From Mauremys mutica (lineage: Eukaryota; Chordata; Testudines; Geoemydidae): a stretch of DNA of 64,000 bases. Below are positions 11,172-21,496 of this stretch, piece by piece. The DNA lies in contig NC_059094.1 in assembly GCF_020497125.1 (NCBI RefSeq), forward strand, positions 4,443,733-4,507,732, read 5' to 3'. Under the pieces are notes generated by a model. The model saw nothing but the letters and a program-made list of their open reading frames with translations, was not told where the DNA came from and made no database searches. A program made the position numbers and the translations under genes. Each line of letters opens with the position of its first letter. Positions within the stretch are counted from its first letter, which is position 1.

Positions 11172-13408
11172 TGTGGTGGGGTGACTGCCACATGCCCATG
11201 CAAGAGGGCGCTTGAGTAGGCCAGAGCGGCTGTGCAGGCCGGCAGCCAATCAGAGAAGGGCCTACTGAAAGCTAATCAGGGCCGAGATTAGAGCCGGCCA
11301 ATCAGGGCTAGGATAGGCCCCATATAAAGGCTGCCCAGGAGCACAGTAGGCAGTCTGTCCCAGACCTTCATGGGGGAAGGTTTGTCTCCAAAGCAGGAGT
11401 CCTTGGACAGAGCAGTGCTGGGCAGGCTCAGGGGAAGCATAGTAGGGCTCCGGCCCAGGACCTGCCTGACTGCGGACCCTGATAGAAAGGGCCTAGAGAG
11501 TGCGAGAGGCCGGAGGGGAAGTGGCCCAGGGACAGTTGGACAAAGAGAGAGCAGGGGGGCTGCCACTAGATGGTCCCTGGGTTGGGACCCAGAGTACTGG
11601 GCAGGCGTGGGTCCCCCCCTTCCCTCTTGTACTGCACCTGGCCATGTGGTGGCTGAGACAACTTCCAACCAGCCCTTGAGACAATGGGTTAGACTTTGGG
11701 GGCTGTGGTTGGCCACTGAGGCAGGTGCAAGGACTGTTGGTAATCCCTCCGGAAGGGGGTGAGCATGGACTAAGGGGCACTGCCAGAGAGCAGTGGCCTG
11801 AAGAAGGACACCGTCAAGTGGGGAGCAACGCGGGTCCAGACGCCAAGGGAGGACAAGAGACGGACAGGACACCGCCAGCAGAGCGCGCTTCCCATAGACT
11901 GAGCTAATTACCAGAGCGCCCAGCGGGAGGCGCCGTGGTGATGAGCTCCAACCCCGTCACACGTGGTGGAGAATGCAGGCACAGGCGGTCCGCCCTGATA
12001 CTAGGGGCAAGAGCGAGGACTAGACAGATTGTGCGACATTGAGAGACTGAGACAAAATGGTGGAGAAAAGAGACTTCTATTGGAGGGCCTGGGTGGCTCA
12101 GCTCGCCGAGCAGCAGAGGGAGTTGTTCTGGCTGCTGCGGTGGTCGGCACCCAGGCCAAACGAAATCCGGCCCCATGGGCGAAAGGCCAGGGCTGGGAAC
12201 TCTGAACTGCTTCGCCTGTAGGTGACGGGGACGCTACAGGAGGGAGTGTCCCTACTGGGAGGGGGCAGAGAGGCCCCACCCAGAAAAGGCTCCCTCTGCT
12301 TGTTGGCTCTGAGGGGAGCCGGGGCACCTGAAGAGAGAGTGCCCCTACAGGACTCCCAAGGCCCGGGCCAGCCCAGAAGGAAGGGCCAGGGCCCAAACAA
12401 GCAGGAGTAGGGACATGGCAGGGGGAAGACCCAGAAAGTGCTTCCACTGCCACAAAGGGGGACATTTAAGGAGGCACTGCCCCCTGAGGCAGAAAGGGGG
12501 AGTGTCTGAGACAAGGGCTCGGTCTGAGACCCCACCCAGGGAAGGGGTGGTGAAGACCGAGGCCCCTAGAGAGAAAGGGGCTGGGCAGAGAGGCCCCACC
12601 GAAATGAGGGAACCCACATAGGAGCCAGGAGGGCCAATGTGGGAACCCAAACAGAAGGAGGAACCCCGTAGGACCAGGGCCGTCTACAATGGGAACCCAG
12701 ACCCTAGAGGTGCGGAGCAGGTTGCTCCAGACTGTGGAGGGTCTGCGAGAGAAAAGGGATGCCCTGTGGGCCCAGCTGTGAGGGAAGCTGGGGCGATAGG
12801 GACCCCCTTCCTTCCCCCCCGTGAGCATTCTTAAGGGGGAGGGGGTGGTGGGGTGGCTGCCCCACCCCCATGTGAGAGGGGGCTAGAGTAGGCCAGAACG
12901 GCTGCATAGGCCGGCAGCCAATCAAGGAAGGGCCTACTGAGAGCCAATCAGGGCCGAGATTAGAGCCCGCCAATCAGGGCTAGGCTAGGTACTATATAAT
13001 GGCTGCCCAGGAGCACAGCAGTCAGTCTGCCCCAGAACTTCATGGAGGAAGGTCTGTCTCCAGAGCAGGAGACCAGCACCTCAGACTGAGCAGTACTGCA
13101 CCTGGCCATGTGGTGGCCGAGACAAATTGCAACCAGCTCTTGAGACAAGGGGCTAGACTTTGGGGGTTGTGGTTGGCCACTGAGGCAGGTGCAAGGACTG
13201 TTGCTAACCTCCCCCCCGCCGCCCTTCACCCTCAAAAGGGGATGAGGATGAAGGACACTGTCAAGCAGGGAGCAACACGGGTCCAGCCACCAATGGAGGA
13301 CAAGAGATGGCCAGGACACTGCCAGCAGAGGGCACTCCCCATGGACTGAGCTAATTCCTGGAGCGACCAGCGGGAGGTGCTGTGGTGGTGAGTCCCAACC
13401 CGGTCACA
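11172..13408 (+). mobile_element. Degraded LTR retroelement with two LTRs
   Basis: Two related terminal segments lie in the same orientation, at 11,172-11,961 and about 12,845-13,408. Both begin near 'tggtgggg', share 'ccaatcagggctagg' and a TATA-like stretch ('catataaagg' and 'tatataatgg'), and end in 'gtcaca'. The first LTR carries about 226 bp absent from the second, roughly 11,400-11,630. A purine-rich tract ('aagggggaggggg') directly precedes the second LTR, as expected of a polypurine tract. The internal part is only about 880 bp and holds remnants of a Gag nucleocapsid. There is no polymerase or envelope, and I saw no clear target duplication. Confidence 0.75.
12180..12621 (+). pseudogene. 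Remnant Gag nucleocapsid with CCHC zinc knuckles
   Basis: The clearest knuckle is 'CFHCHKGGHLRRHC' (within 12,415-12,621), a canonical C-x2-C-x4-H-x4-C motif. Upstream, two degraded knuckle-like stretches ('GRYRRECP' and 'GEPGHLKRECP') precede it, so the original protein probably had three in tandem. Reading frames are interrupted by stops. In retroelements this domain binds genomic RNA during particle assembly. The mirrored copy is at about 48,135-48,575 on the minus strand. Confidence 0.7.
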
Positions 13409-14764
13409 ACCGCCCAGCCCTATTGTGGGCCCCTGGCTACCCTGCAGACTCTAGTCTGGACCGGAGTGGCCTCCCTCTGAGCGGGAGAGCGAGGGACCCC
13501 TACAGGAAACTAGTGGAAGGGGATATGGAGCCCCCTGGCACTTACAGAAACTCACTCCCCTCTCTGTGGAGCCGGGTCCTTCCCTCTACTCCCCAAATTC
13601 CTTCATCTGAGGCTGGAGCTCTTTCCCTCACACCCACTCCCCACCCGCCTTTCCTTGGTCTACACCCCCTCCCATTCCCCCTGTGCCCAGGCAGAGCTCT
13701 CCCAGCCCCATATGATGCAGAAAGGCCCCTGTGTCAGGGCCACAGCCCCAGCCCCACTGGAGCCTGGAAAGCTCCACTTTTGAGGAGGTGGGAGTGGGAC
13801 AGAGGCTCAGGGCTAGCTTCACCTCCTGCCCTTTATTGTCCCCTTGGCCCTTCTATGGGGTCTCTGGGTGTGAAAGGAATAGGAACCTCCTTACCAACTA
13901 TCTTCCAGGCCCTGGGATCTGGCACAGCTTCCCAGATGGGCGCATCCTGTACCGGAGCCATGTCAGGGGGCAGTGGGGACAGGTCACCTCGTCCCAGCAA
14001 AGCAAGCAATGCTGGCTCTCAAAGAGGTTTAGATGGAAGATCCCATTCCCTCATGGAGGTAAGAGCCATTTACTCCTTGGAGCCTGTGGGTCTCTTGGGG
14101 GAGAAATGGCATCCCCAGTGCATAGCCTGGCTGGGAGCTTCCCCCTTTTCTGGCTTCCAGCTCTGAGACAGAGACTTCACCATCATCGTACCACCCTGGT
14201 TTTGTTCCTAGGAAGGGGCTCCCCAGAGACGTCCTCAAACCTGGACTCCTGAGAGCATTTCTGGCAGGAGACTCCAGCCCCTCGGGCATGAAGAGAGCAT
14301 CGGGTAGTCTCGGTCACCAGTTCCACTTCCCACAGCAGGGAAAATGAACCCATCAGCTCCCAGAATCCCAACTCTTTGACTTCCTTCCGCTCAGCAGTGA
14401 GGTTTCTCGAGCCCCCTCACTACACCTGTCAGCCTCTGAATGTCAGAGTCACCAGAAGGAGCAAACTCCAGTTCCAGGCAGTGGGGCCTGTGTGTATTCA
14501 GCCCCTCTGGAAACCAGGTCTGAAATGAGGAGCAAGGACCCCAGGCCAATAACAATAGGAGTGGGCAGAGCAGGCCTGTAAGAGGGTGCTTTCCCCTGGG
14601 CTGCACAGCCTGGGACCTAGCCAAGTTGAGGATAGAACGAGCCCTAACTGAGAGGCAAAAGAGAGGCCAGGCCCTCCCCCTCGAGCGTCGCTTATTATAA
14701 ATTTTCAAAAATGAATACAGTGGAGTCACATCTTACGCAGGGGTTAGGTTATAAGGTCAGCGGG
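13409..14764 (+). other. Unidentified arm region containing cassette A (13,905-14,285)
   Basis: Cassette A is homologous to cassette B at 15,858-16,640. Read on the minus strand, both keep the pattern SSQPGY..G.P.L.QE......NGS.L.E. An AG/GT-bounded segment at about 13,910-14,059 on the plus strand could be an exon, with acceptor 'tcttccag' and donor 'gtaaga', but I recognise no protein. The remaining sequence holds nothing I can support. Mirrored at about 45,989-47,344. Confidence 0.4.
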
Positions 14765-15119
14765 TGTCAGGGTTGAATAGTTCTCCCATGGTCTCTAAGG
14801 AAGGGGACATACAAGGCCATAGAAAAGGCTACCAAGGCCAGCAAGGGCAAGGCCGCGCCAAAGTCAGGCTGAGGAACAGCCCCGAAGGGACGGAGGAGCT
14901 TGTTTCGGTTAAAGACATTTTTGGACTTTTTGTTTGGGGTGATCGCGACCCAGGAAGGAGTGGAATAAAAGACGGTCACCTGGCTGAAGGGCTGAGTTCC
15001 CAGGCAAAAAGCTGCCAGAGTGCCCTAGCGACTCTCAGCGGGGGCGCTAGCCCAGCAAGAAAGCTGTGAGACCAGCCTTGCCAGGAAGGGGCGCCTCTCG
15101 GTGAGTGAACTCTGTTACA
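14765..15119 (+). mobile_element. Short solo LTR-like element
   Basis: The segment starts with 'tgtcagggttgaatag' and ends with 'actctgttaca', so it has TG...CA ends. It contains a TATA-like 'ggaataaaagacgg' at about 14,964. There is no internal coding region and I could not find a matching target duplication, so the boundaries are provisional. Mirrored at 45,634-45,988. Confidence 0.45.
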
Positions 15120-15209
15120 AGCCTGTTTCCATTATGGAAACAGCCTGGTATTGGAGAGTGCTGGGGATGGCCTATGGGAGAGGATGGCTGGAGGGGTCAT
15201 ACAGAAGGG

Positions 15210-15365
15210 GCAGCAGGGTGCAGTGATGAGAGCAGGGAACAGGTTATACAGCAGCACTGCCACTGAGTGGTAACGTGATCCTGGCCAGGTCACTCTCCCA
15301 TCTGGTGCCTCACTTTCTCTATCTTTGAAATGAGGATCATCCTGTCCCACATGGAGAAAGTGTTT
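15210..15365 (+). repeat. MIR-like SINE
   Basis: 'gcactgccactgagtgg', then 'gtgatcctggccaggtcac', 'gtgcctcactttctctatct' and 'gaaatgaggatcatc' follow the MIR core order closely. Mirrored at about 45,388-45,543 on the minus strand. Confidence 0.75.
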
Positions 15366-15857
15366 GATCCTCTGCTCTTGATTCCCAAATCCCTGCCCTC
15401 CTTGCCCCACACAGGCCTCTGCCCATGTTAGTGCCTGGGTCACCCTGCAACTGCAAGGTCTCATGTACAGTCTCCTGCCAGCAAACTGAAACCGCCCCTA
15501 GATCCAGAATAGGAATTGCAGTTCCTGTGCGCTGCCCTGAATGGAGTCTAGACCATGGGCATGGGGAAGGCCAACGCTCACCTCCAGGTAGATCATCAAC
15601 CTGCTCCTCTGTCCCAGGAGCAGGAAGGCCTCTGGTTCTTGCTCTCTTGATAGCTGGAGCTGCTAAGTTAGGGGTGCAGTGGGCCATTGGGCCACCAGTG
15701 GTCAGGGCAGAGCAGTGTTTAACTAGTTACCAATCCATGAGAGGACCTTATGATGGACCTTATGATTGTACAGTTGATTCAATTGCTTATTCTTTGGGAT
15801 TCAGAACCTCTGTTCTCCCTCAGAGGTGACAGAACCCTGACTGTCAAATCTGTCTTT

Positions 15858-16640
15858 CAGGCTCTGTCCCAGCCTCTCACACAGATCCTGCAGCCAGCCC
15901 AGCTCATCCTGTCAAACCAAGCAACATGGGTCCCATTGAAGCTCAGGTAGAAGATCCCAGGCACCTCCTGGAGGTCAGAACCGTTCACTCGTCCTGCCAC
16001 TTGGGGCTCTTGCAACAAACAGGGGATTCCTGCTACATATCCTGGTTGTAACCTCCCTGGCCACACAATAGCAGATCTTAAGGTGGCCATCCTGCAGCAA
16101 AAAAACTTCAGGACCAGACTTCAAAGAGAAACTGCTGAGCTCCAGTTCATCTGCAAATTTGACACCATCAGCTCAGGATTAAACAAAGACTGTGAATGGC
16201 TTGCCAACTACAGAATCAGTTTCTCCTCTCTTGGTTTTCACTCAACTGCTAGAACAGGGCCTCATCCTCCCTGATTGAACTAACCTCGTTATCTCTAGCT
16301 TGCTTCTTGCTTGCATATATAAACCTGCCCCTGGAAATTTCCACTACTTGCATCCGAAGAAGTGGGTATTCACCCACGAATGCTCATGCTGCAAAACATC
16401 TGTTAGTCTATAAGGTGCCACAGGATTCTTTGTTGCTTCTACAGAACCAGACTAACACGGCTATCCCTCTGACACTTAATATCCTGGTTGGGAGCTTTCC
16501 CTGTCCCCAGATCCCAGCCCTGGTACAGAGACCTATTTCTCACCATGAAATCCTCATTTTATTCTCAGAGGAGGTGTCCAGGATCCTAGAGACTGTTTTC
16601 CACTGCAGGAGGTTTGAGCGGGGAGAGATCACTCACTGTC
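15858..16640 (-). other. Cassette B, paralogous to cassette A and split by a retroelement
   Basis: Skipping the insertion at 16,049-16,478, this segment aligns with 13,905-14,285. On the minus strand the two keep matching translations, for example 'SSQPGYVAGIPCLL' here against 'SSQPGYALGMPFLP' in cassette A, followed by 'NGSDLQE' against 'NGSYLHE'. I do not recognise a protein family, and stops interrupt longer reading. It could be a decayed tandemly duplicated exon or a non-coding repeat. Confidence 0.4.
16049..16478 (+). mobile_element. 430-bp retroelement insertion with 12-bp target duplication
   Basis: A perfect 12-bp direct repeat 'atatcctggttg' flanks the element (16,037-16,048 and 16,479-16,490). 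A target duplication of this length indicates target-primed retrotransposition rather than a hAT transposon. The body includes a dispersed family marked by 'gggtattcacccacgaa', 'gttagtctataaggtgcc' and 'gactaacacggct'. Other pieces of this family lie at 18,863-19,168, and related pieces near 18,650-18,735 and 41,763-41,890. The family name is uncertain; a 5'-truncated LINE or Penelope-like element is possible. Mirrored at 44,275-44,704 with the same duplication. Confidence 0.75.
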
Positions 16641-18071
16641 AAGACCCAGGGGTCTTCAGCCCGGGTCTGCAGGGTTCATGGGAGCAGCCACACTCCAACC
16701 CTCCACCTGGAAACCTGTTGAAAATTGCTTACCTAGGACCCATGAGGTTCAGCCCCAGTTTGAGGCTCCACTCCTGAGGTCCTATTGGAGGAGTCCCAGG
16801 AAAGCTCATTGGCCCCCAGGCCCTGCTTAAGACAGCAGCAGGAACTGGAAGCTGACTGAACGCCAGGGCTGCTCCCTGTTCTGGACCATGTGCTGCCTGG
16901 TTCTGCTGCTGCTCCCCTGGCTTGATTTCCTGGCATCTGATTTGTGGTTGTGATAGCAAGTTTCTTTTGCTGCTGATCTTCCAGTATCCTGACTCAGCTG
17001 ACTCTCGACTCCTGTCATGTGAGTGTGGACTCTGGCTCTGACCAGTAGGTCTGGCTGCCCTTGACCCAGCCATGACATTGACTTTTTTGTACAATTTCTC
17101 CAATGCCCTTTTCTGCTCTCCAGCAAGATGCACCCGTCCCTTGGCTCCCAAAGTCCTAGTTGCTGCTCAAGGGCTGAGGGGTAGTGCTTGTATTGCCCCC
17201 GCCCCCACCCCAGCTGCTTTTCCGATGGGAATCTCCCTAGAGCAGAGGAGAAATCTGCTCTTCTCTTAGGATCAGTCTCAGCAGTAATTCACCCACCCTG
17301 GCCGCAGCTCAGCTACTTTGTTCACCTAGGGTCAGGGACCACTTTGGAAGCCCTTAGCGTGTGGGTGGAGGTGGGAGCAGAGGCTGAAGCTGTAGCATTT
17401 TCCACCAAAGAACACCACCGTGTCTGTCTATGGTCCGGCTAGGGCTCGCCATCCGTCTTGGAGCTGAACCCCAGATGGGAGCTGATTGTCCTTGGTGAGC
17501 CGTGTTCTTGTGTGGAATGGAGCTGAGGGCCAGAGAGGGCCAGGAGCAGATGCATCACGCCTGGCCAGGACCGGGCTAAACAGCCTGTAACACTAGGTGA
17601 GTCAAACTATGGCCACAATACAGGCACCCTGGGTATCCATGGGGACTTAATTTGGGCCCTTCACTACCAAGAGCACAACTCATTCCAACTTGAGTCATGA
17701 TGGTGGTTACCCCTGCCAACCCTTCTGAGGTGGGTCAGTTTTATCCCTGTTAGCTGGGGCATAGCGATAGAAAGCAACTGGCTGTGAGGTCACACACAAT
17801 GTCACTGACAGAGGCAGGAAGGAAGCGTGGTACTGATCCCAGTCCAGCTCCAACCACTAGACTCCACCCACTTCCAAAGTCAGAGAACCCAGGAGCCCTG
17901 ACTCTGACAGCTCGGCCTTAAATGACATGACCAACCTCCCTCCCACTCAGGAAGCCATAGAAGGGACCATCTGCTCAGCTCCCCTTTGCAATGCCGCTGT
18001 CAGAGACCATTGCTGGTGGGTGCCAAGTGACTGAGCAGGGAACTCCTTGAGAGCCTCCTAGAGACTCACAG
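16641..18071 (+). other. Arm region without recognised genes
   Basis: About 1.4 kb in which I see no spliced gene, repeat family or RNA gene that I can support. Several short open frames exist on both strands, but they are not backed by splice-site phasing or recognisable motifs. Mirrored at about 42,682-44,112. Confidence 0.4.
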
Positions 18072-18563
18072 GTGTTTGACTGTGACCCTCAGGGAGCCGT
18101 GGGAAGAGACTCTCCTGCTCTAACAAAGGGTTTCTGTTCTCCTAGACAGGCAGCCCGTGAGTCCAGTTTGCAGAATGTGGAAGAGCCCTTTGGTGATGTT
18201 TTGGAGGATTCCCCACGTAGGTGGCAGCAGCTGCAGTGCCTGGGGTCCCCATGGGCCAAGCCCTCACTCCTGACACTCCAGGCTAATCTCCCCTGCTCTC
18301 AGCGGGGCTTGGCTTTAGCTGCTGGGCCTGCGTGCCTAGACAGAGGACTCAGGTATTTCCATCAGGCTGCTCAATGGCAAATGCAGCCACCCAAAGAGGT
18401 GAAGAAGAATGGAAGCGAAAGCACAAAGCTGGACCATCCGCTGAGCTGTTGCAATCAAGTGAGCAGAGCCGGGGAGAGAAGAGGGAGTACGCGAAGGTGG
18501 CTGGCGGCAGTAGGGAGGAGAAGCAGTTTGGGAGCCAAGAGAGTAGAAATAAATAGCTCATGA
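18072..18563 (+). other. Possible terminal exons with polyadenylation signal
   Basis: Two segments have splice-like borders: about 18,151-18,217 ('cctagacag' before, 'gtaggt' after) and a segment opening after 'gcctagacag' at about 18,340. From the latter a frame runs to a stop at 18,556, and it overlaps an 'aataaa' hexamer at about 18,546. The translation is hydrophilic and Lys/Glu-rich ('RGEEEWKRKHKAG'). I do not recognise the protein. It is conserved between arms with only a few changes, but so is everything else in the arms, so conservation is not evidence of function. Mirrored at 42,190-42,681. Confidence 0.3.
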
Positions 18564-18737
18564 CAAATACTGTGGCTTTGTCTTGTGTGGTGAAGGGTTG
18601 GAAAGGGGTCTCTTTACTGTCACGCTAAACTTTACAATAGCTGGATTCAGAGTAGCAGCCGTGTTAGTCTGTATCCACAAAAAGAACAGGAATCCTTGTG
18701 GCACCTTAGAGACTAACACATTTATTTGAGCATAAGT

Positions 18738-18825
18738 GCATTAGGGTTCACATACGTGAGCACGAGGAGGAACCTTTTGAGTTTTCTCCTTTCCTTACAC
18801 TGATTTTACTAGAAAACAGACGTCC
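18738..18825 (+). repeat. About 90-bp segment repeated near both ends of the arm (inner copy)
   Basis: Direct-orientation relative of 443-532. It lies only 37 bp from the inner boundary of the arm (18,862) and is preceded by a fragment of the 'gtggcaccttagagactaac' repeat family (about 18,650-18,735). Confidence 0.6.
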
Positions 18826-18862
18826 TCACACCTTGTCAAACTGTCTATATAGGGCTATCTTG

Positions 18863-19168
18863 GCACCTTATAGACTAACAGACGTATTGGAGCATGAGCT
18901 TTTGTGGGTGAATACCCACTTTGTCAGATGCATGTAGTGGAAATTTCCAGAGGCAGGTATAAATATGCAGGCAAGAATCAGGCTAGAGATAACGAGGTTA
19001 GTTCAATCAGTGAGGATGAGGCCCTCTTCTAGCAGTTGAGGTGTGAAAACCAAGGGCTTTCACCCACGAAAGCTCATGCTCCAATACGTCTGTTAGTCTA
19101 TAAGGTGCCACAGGACTCTTTGCTGCTTTTACAGATCCAGACTAACACGGCTACCCCTCTGATATTTG
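18863..19168. mobile_element. Inverted (twin-primed-like) retroelement fragment abutting arm 1
   Basis: The first part, to about 19,055, is the reverse complement of the dispersed family seen at 16,049-16,478. The second part, about 19,055-19,168, is in the opposite orientation and ends in 'gactaacacggctacccctctgata'. This head-to-head arrangement of two parts of one element resembles 5' inversion by twin priming. The arm 1 inner boundary falls exactly at its start. Confidence 0.6.
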
Positions 19169-19309
19169 ACACCATGCAAGTTCTGTAGACAAGGACCTAG
19201 GGGTTACAGTGGACGAGAAGCTGGATATGAGTCAGCACTGTGCCCTTGTTGCCAAGACGGCTAACGGCATTTGGGGCTGTATAAGTAGGAGCATTGCCAG
19301 CAGATCGAG

Positions 19310-20984
19310 CAGCACCGTAACAAGGGCGAGGAGAGTGAGGCACTTGCCTCGGGCACACAAAGCCAGGGGGTGCACAAAGCGGTGGAGAGAAAAGGGGAAA
19401 AAAAGCTGCTAACACAGAGCTATTTATAACCCAGGTGATCTCCCCCCCGGCCCCACCTACTGCCCCCCCCATGCCTCCCCGAGTGTCTCCCGGCCCCGAC
19501 TTGCTCCCCGCAGCCCCCTTCCCTGGCCCCGGAGCAGAGTCTCTTTCCCCTGCAGCAACTGCTGCCGCAGGGTCCTAGTGCTCCCTATGCGACTGCCAGG
19601 GCAGACTGACTCTGAGCCTGTCCTTCCCCTTCAGACCCTTTCATTTTCCAATGGGACCCTCCAGCAGCACAACCCCTCCCCCCCCACCTGCAGTCACCGC
19701 TCCTGCCCCACGCTGGGCAAGGAGGCAGCCCCATCCCTCACTCCCAGTGAAGCTACAGTCAGGGGCAACAGCAGGGGAGGCGGCGCATGCAGCACCCCCC
19801 GGCACCCACCACGGGGGAGGCGAGGGAGATTCCTGGGCCTGAGAGGGGCCCTAGGAGCACATGCAGTGACAGTGGTGGGGGTGAGTGTGCTGCTGGGGGG
19901 GCAGGAAAGGGGGGGTCCTCCCCCAGAGCTTGCTGCTGCCGGCAGGGAAAGGGCTGGGGGGAGTCCTCCTCTCTGGCCCCTGTCCCGGAGCAGCCTGCCT
20001 GCACCCCAAACTCATCCCCAGCCCTGCCCCACCCCCGAGCCCGCACCCCCAATCAGAGCTTTCACCCCCCCACACCGCACCTTCAAACCTCTGCCCAAGC
20101 CCTGAGCCCCTCCAGCACCCCAAACACCTCATCCCCAGTCCCAGCCAGAGCCCTCACCCCCACACCCTGACCCTCTGCCCCGAGTCCTGAGCCCCTCCCA
20201 CACCCCAAACCTCCCATCCCCAGCCCCAGCCAGAGCCCTCACCCCCCACACTCCTACTCTCGCCCTGAGCCCCTCCCACACCCCAAACCTCCCATTCCCA
20301 GCCCCAGACAGAGCCCTCACCCCTATTCTCGCCCTGAGCCTCTCCCACACTCCAAACCCCTCATCTGCAGCCACAACCCACGGCCCTCACTCCTGCATCC
20401 CATCCCTCTGCACCCCTCCCATCCCCAAACTCCCTCCCAGAGCCTGCACCCCAATCCCCTGCCCCAGCCTAGGGCCTGCACCCCAGACCTCCTCCCTCAC
20501 CCAAACTCCCTCCCAGAGCCTTGGGAAGGTGGGGGGGGGGCAGAGTTTGGGCAGGGGCGGGTTCTGGGCACAACCAAAATTTCTACAAACCTGCTATCCC
20601 TGATCCTGCCCTGCAAACCTGAACTCCCAGCATTCTCAGGACACATGCGGATCCCTAGTGGCCACTGCTGATATCCAGCACCTTCCTCCTCTCTTAACCT
20701 GTGAGTCCCTCTCTGGGCTGGAACTGGACTGGAACCAAAGACCATCTTGGAAGCAACATTACCAGCCCAAGCAGTCAAAAATCATGAGTTAGACCCCCCC
20801 CCGCAAAATCACAGGCTCTACCGCCACCTCTTCATTCATTCTTCAGCGGCAATTTGGCGGCAGGCCCTTCCCTCCAAGAGGAACCGAATGGCCACCACCG
20901 AATTGCCACCAAAGAGCCGGCCCTGGGAGAGGGTGCAATTTTATATTCTTGCCACGGGTGCAAAAACACCTAGTTACGGCTCTG
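19310..20984 (+). mobile_element. 1.7-kb non-autonomous hAT element inside CR1
   Basis: The termini 'cagcaccgtaac' and 'gttacggctctg' are inverted repeats with a few mismatches. Flanking 8-bp duplications 'agatcgag' (19,302-19,309) and 'agatcaag' (20,985-20,992) match at 7 of 8. Removing the element restores the CR1 reading. The interior is C-rich and carries a tandem array at 20,030-20,380. There is no transposase. Confidence 0.85.
20030..20380 (+). repeat. C-rich tandem repeat, unit about 80-90 bp
   Basis: About four diverged units share 'cctgagcccctcccacaccccaaacctcccat' type phrases followed by 'ccccagccagagccctcaccc'. The array expanded inside the hAT element. The long Pro/Ser-rich frames across it are low-complexity and not genes. 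Confidence 0.75.
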
Positions 20985-21496
20985 AGATCAAGGGAAGTGA
21001 TCTATTCAGCATTGATGAGGCCTCATCTGGAGTACTGTGTCCAGTTTTGGGCTCCACACTACAAGAAGGATGTGGAAAAATTGGAAAGAGTCCAGCGGAG
21101 GGCAACAAAAATGGTTAGGGGGCTGGAGCACATGACTTATGAGGAGAGGCTGAGGGAACTGGGATTGTTTAGTCTGCAGAAGAGAAGAATGAGGGGGGAT
21201 TTGATAGCTGCTTTCAACTACCTGAAAGGGGGTTCCAAAGAGGATGGCTCTAGACTGTTCTCAGTGGTAGAAGATGACAGAACAAGGAGTAATGGTCTCA
21301 AGTTGCAGTGGGGGAGATGTAGGTTGGATATTAGGAAACACTATTTCACTAGGAGGGTGATGAAGCACTGGGATGGGTTACCTAGGGAGGTGTTGGAATC
21401 TCCTTCCTTAGAGGTTTTTAAGGCCCAGCTTGACAAAGCCCTGGCTGGGATGATTCAGTTGGGGTTGGTCCTGCTTTGAGCAGGGGGTTGGACTAG

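Larger units (their letters stand above)
1..18862 (+). repeat. Arm 1 of an 18.9-kb inverted duplication
   Basis: This whole block recurs as its reverse complement at 41,891-60,823. For matched points, left coordinate plus right coordinate stays between 60,749 and 60,824 along the full length, so the arms are colinear with only small indels. The inner boundary is sharp: sequence matches through 18,862 (partner 41,891) and then diverges completely. Position 1 pairs with 60,823, so the arm starts outside the window. In sampled coding-length blocks I count 5 amino-acid changes over 195 codons (8,657-9,244) and 3 over 134 codons (15,425-15,829), suggesting roughly 1 % divergence. The arm holds an MROH-like gene, several mobile elements and unidentified cassettes. 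Confidence 0.97.

Noticed and set aside
12001..12828. Long minus-strand Ser/Pro/Leu-rich frames, mirrored at 47,928-48,845
   Set aside because: They lie opposite the Gag zinc-knuckle remnant of an LTR element. The plus strand has a recognisable motif and the minus strand has none.
19578..20190. Several Pro-rich frames up to 175 residues
   Set aside because: They arise from C-rich tandem repeats inside a hAT element whose boundaries are fixed by a target duplication.
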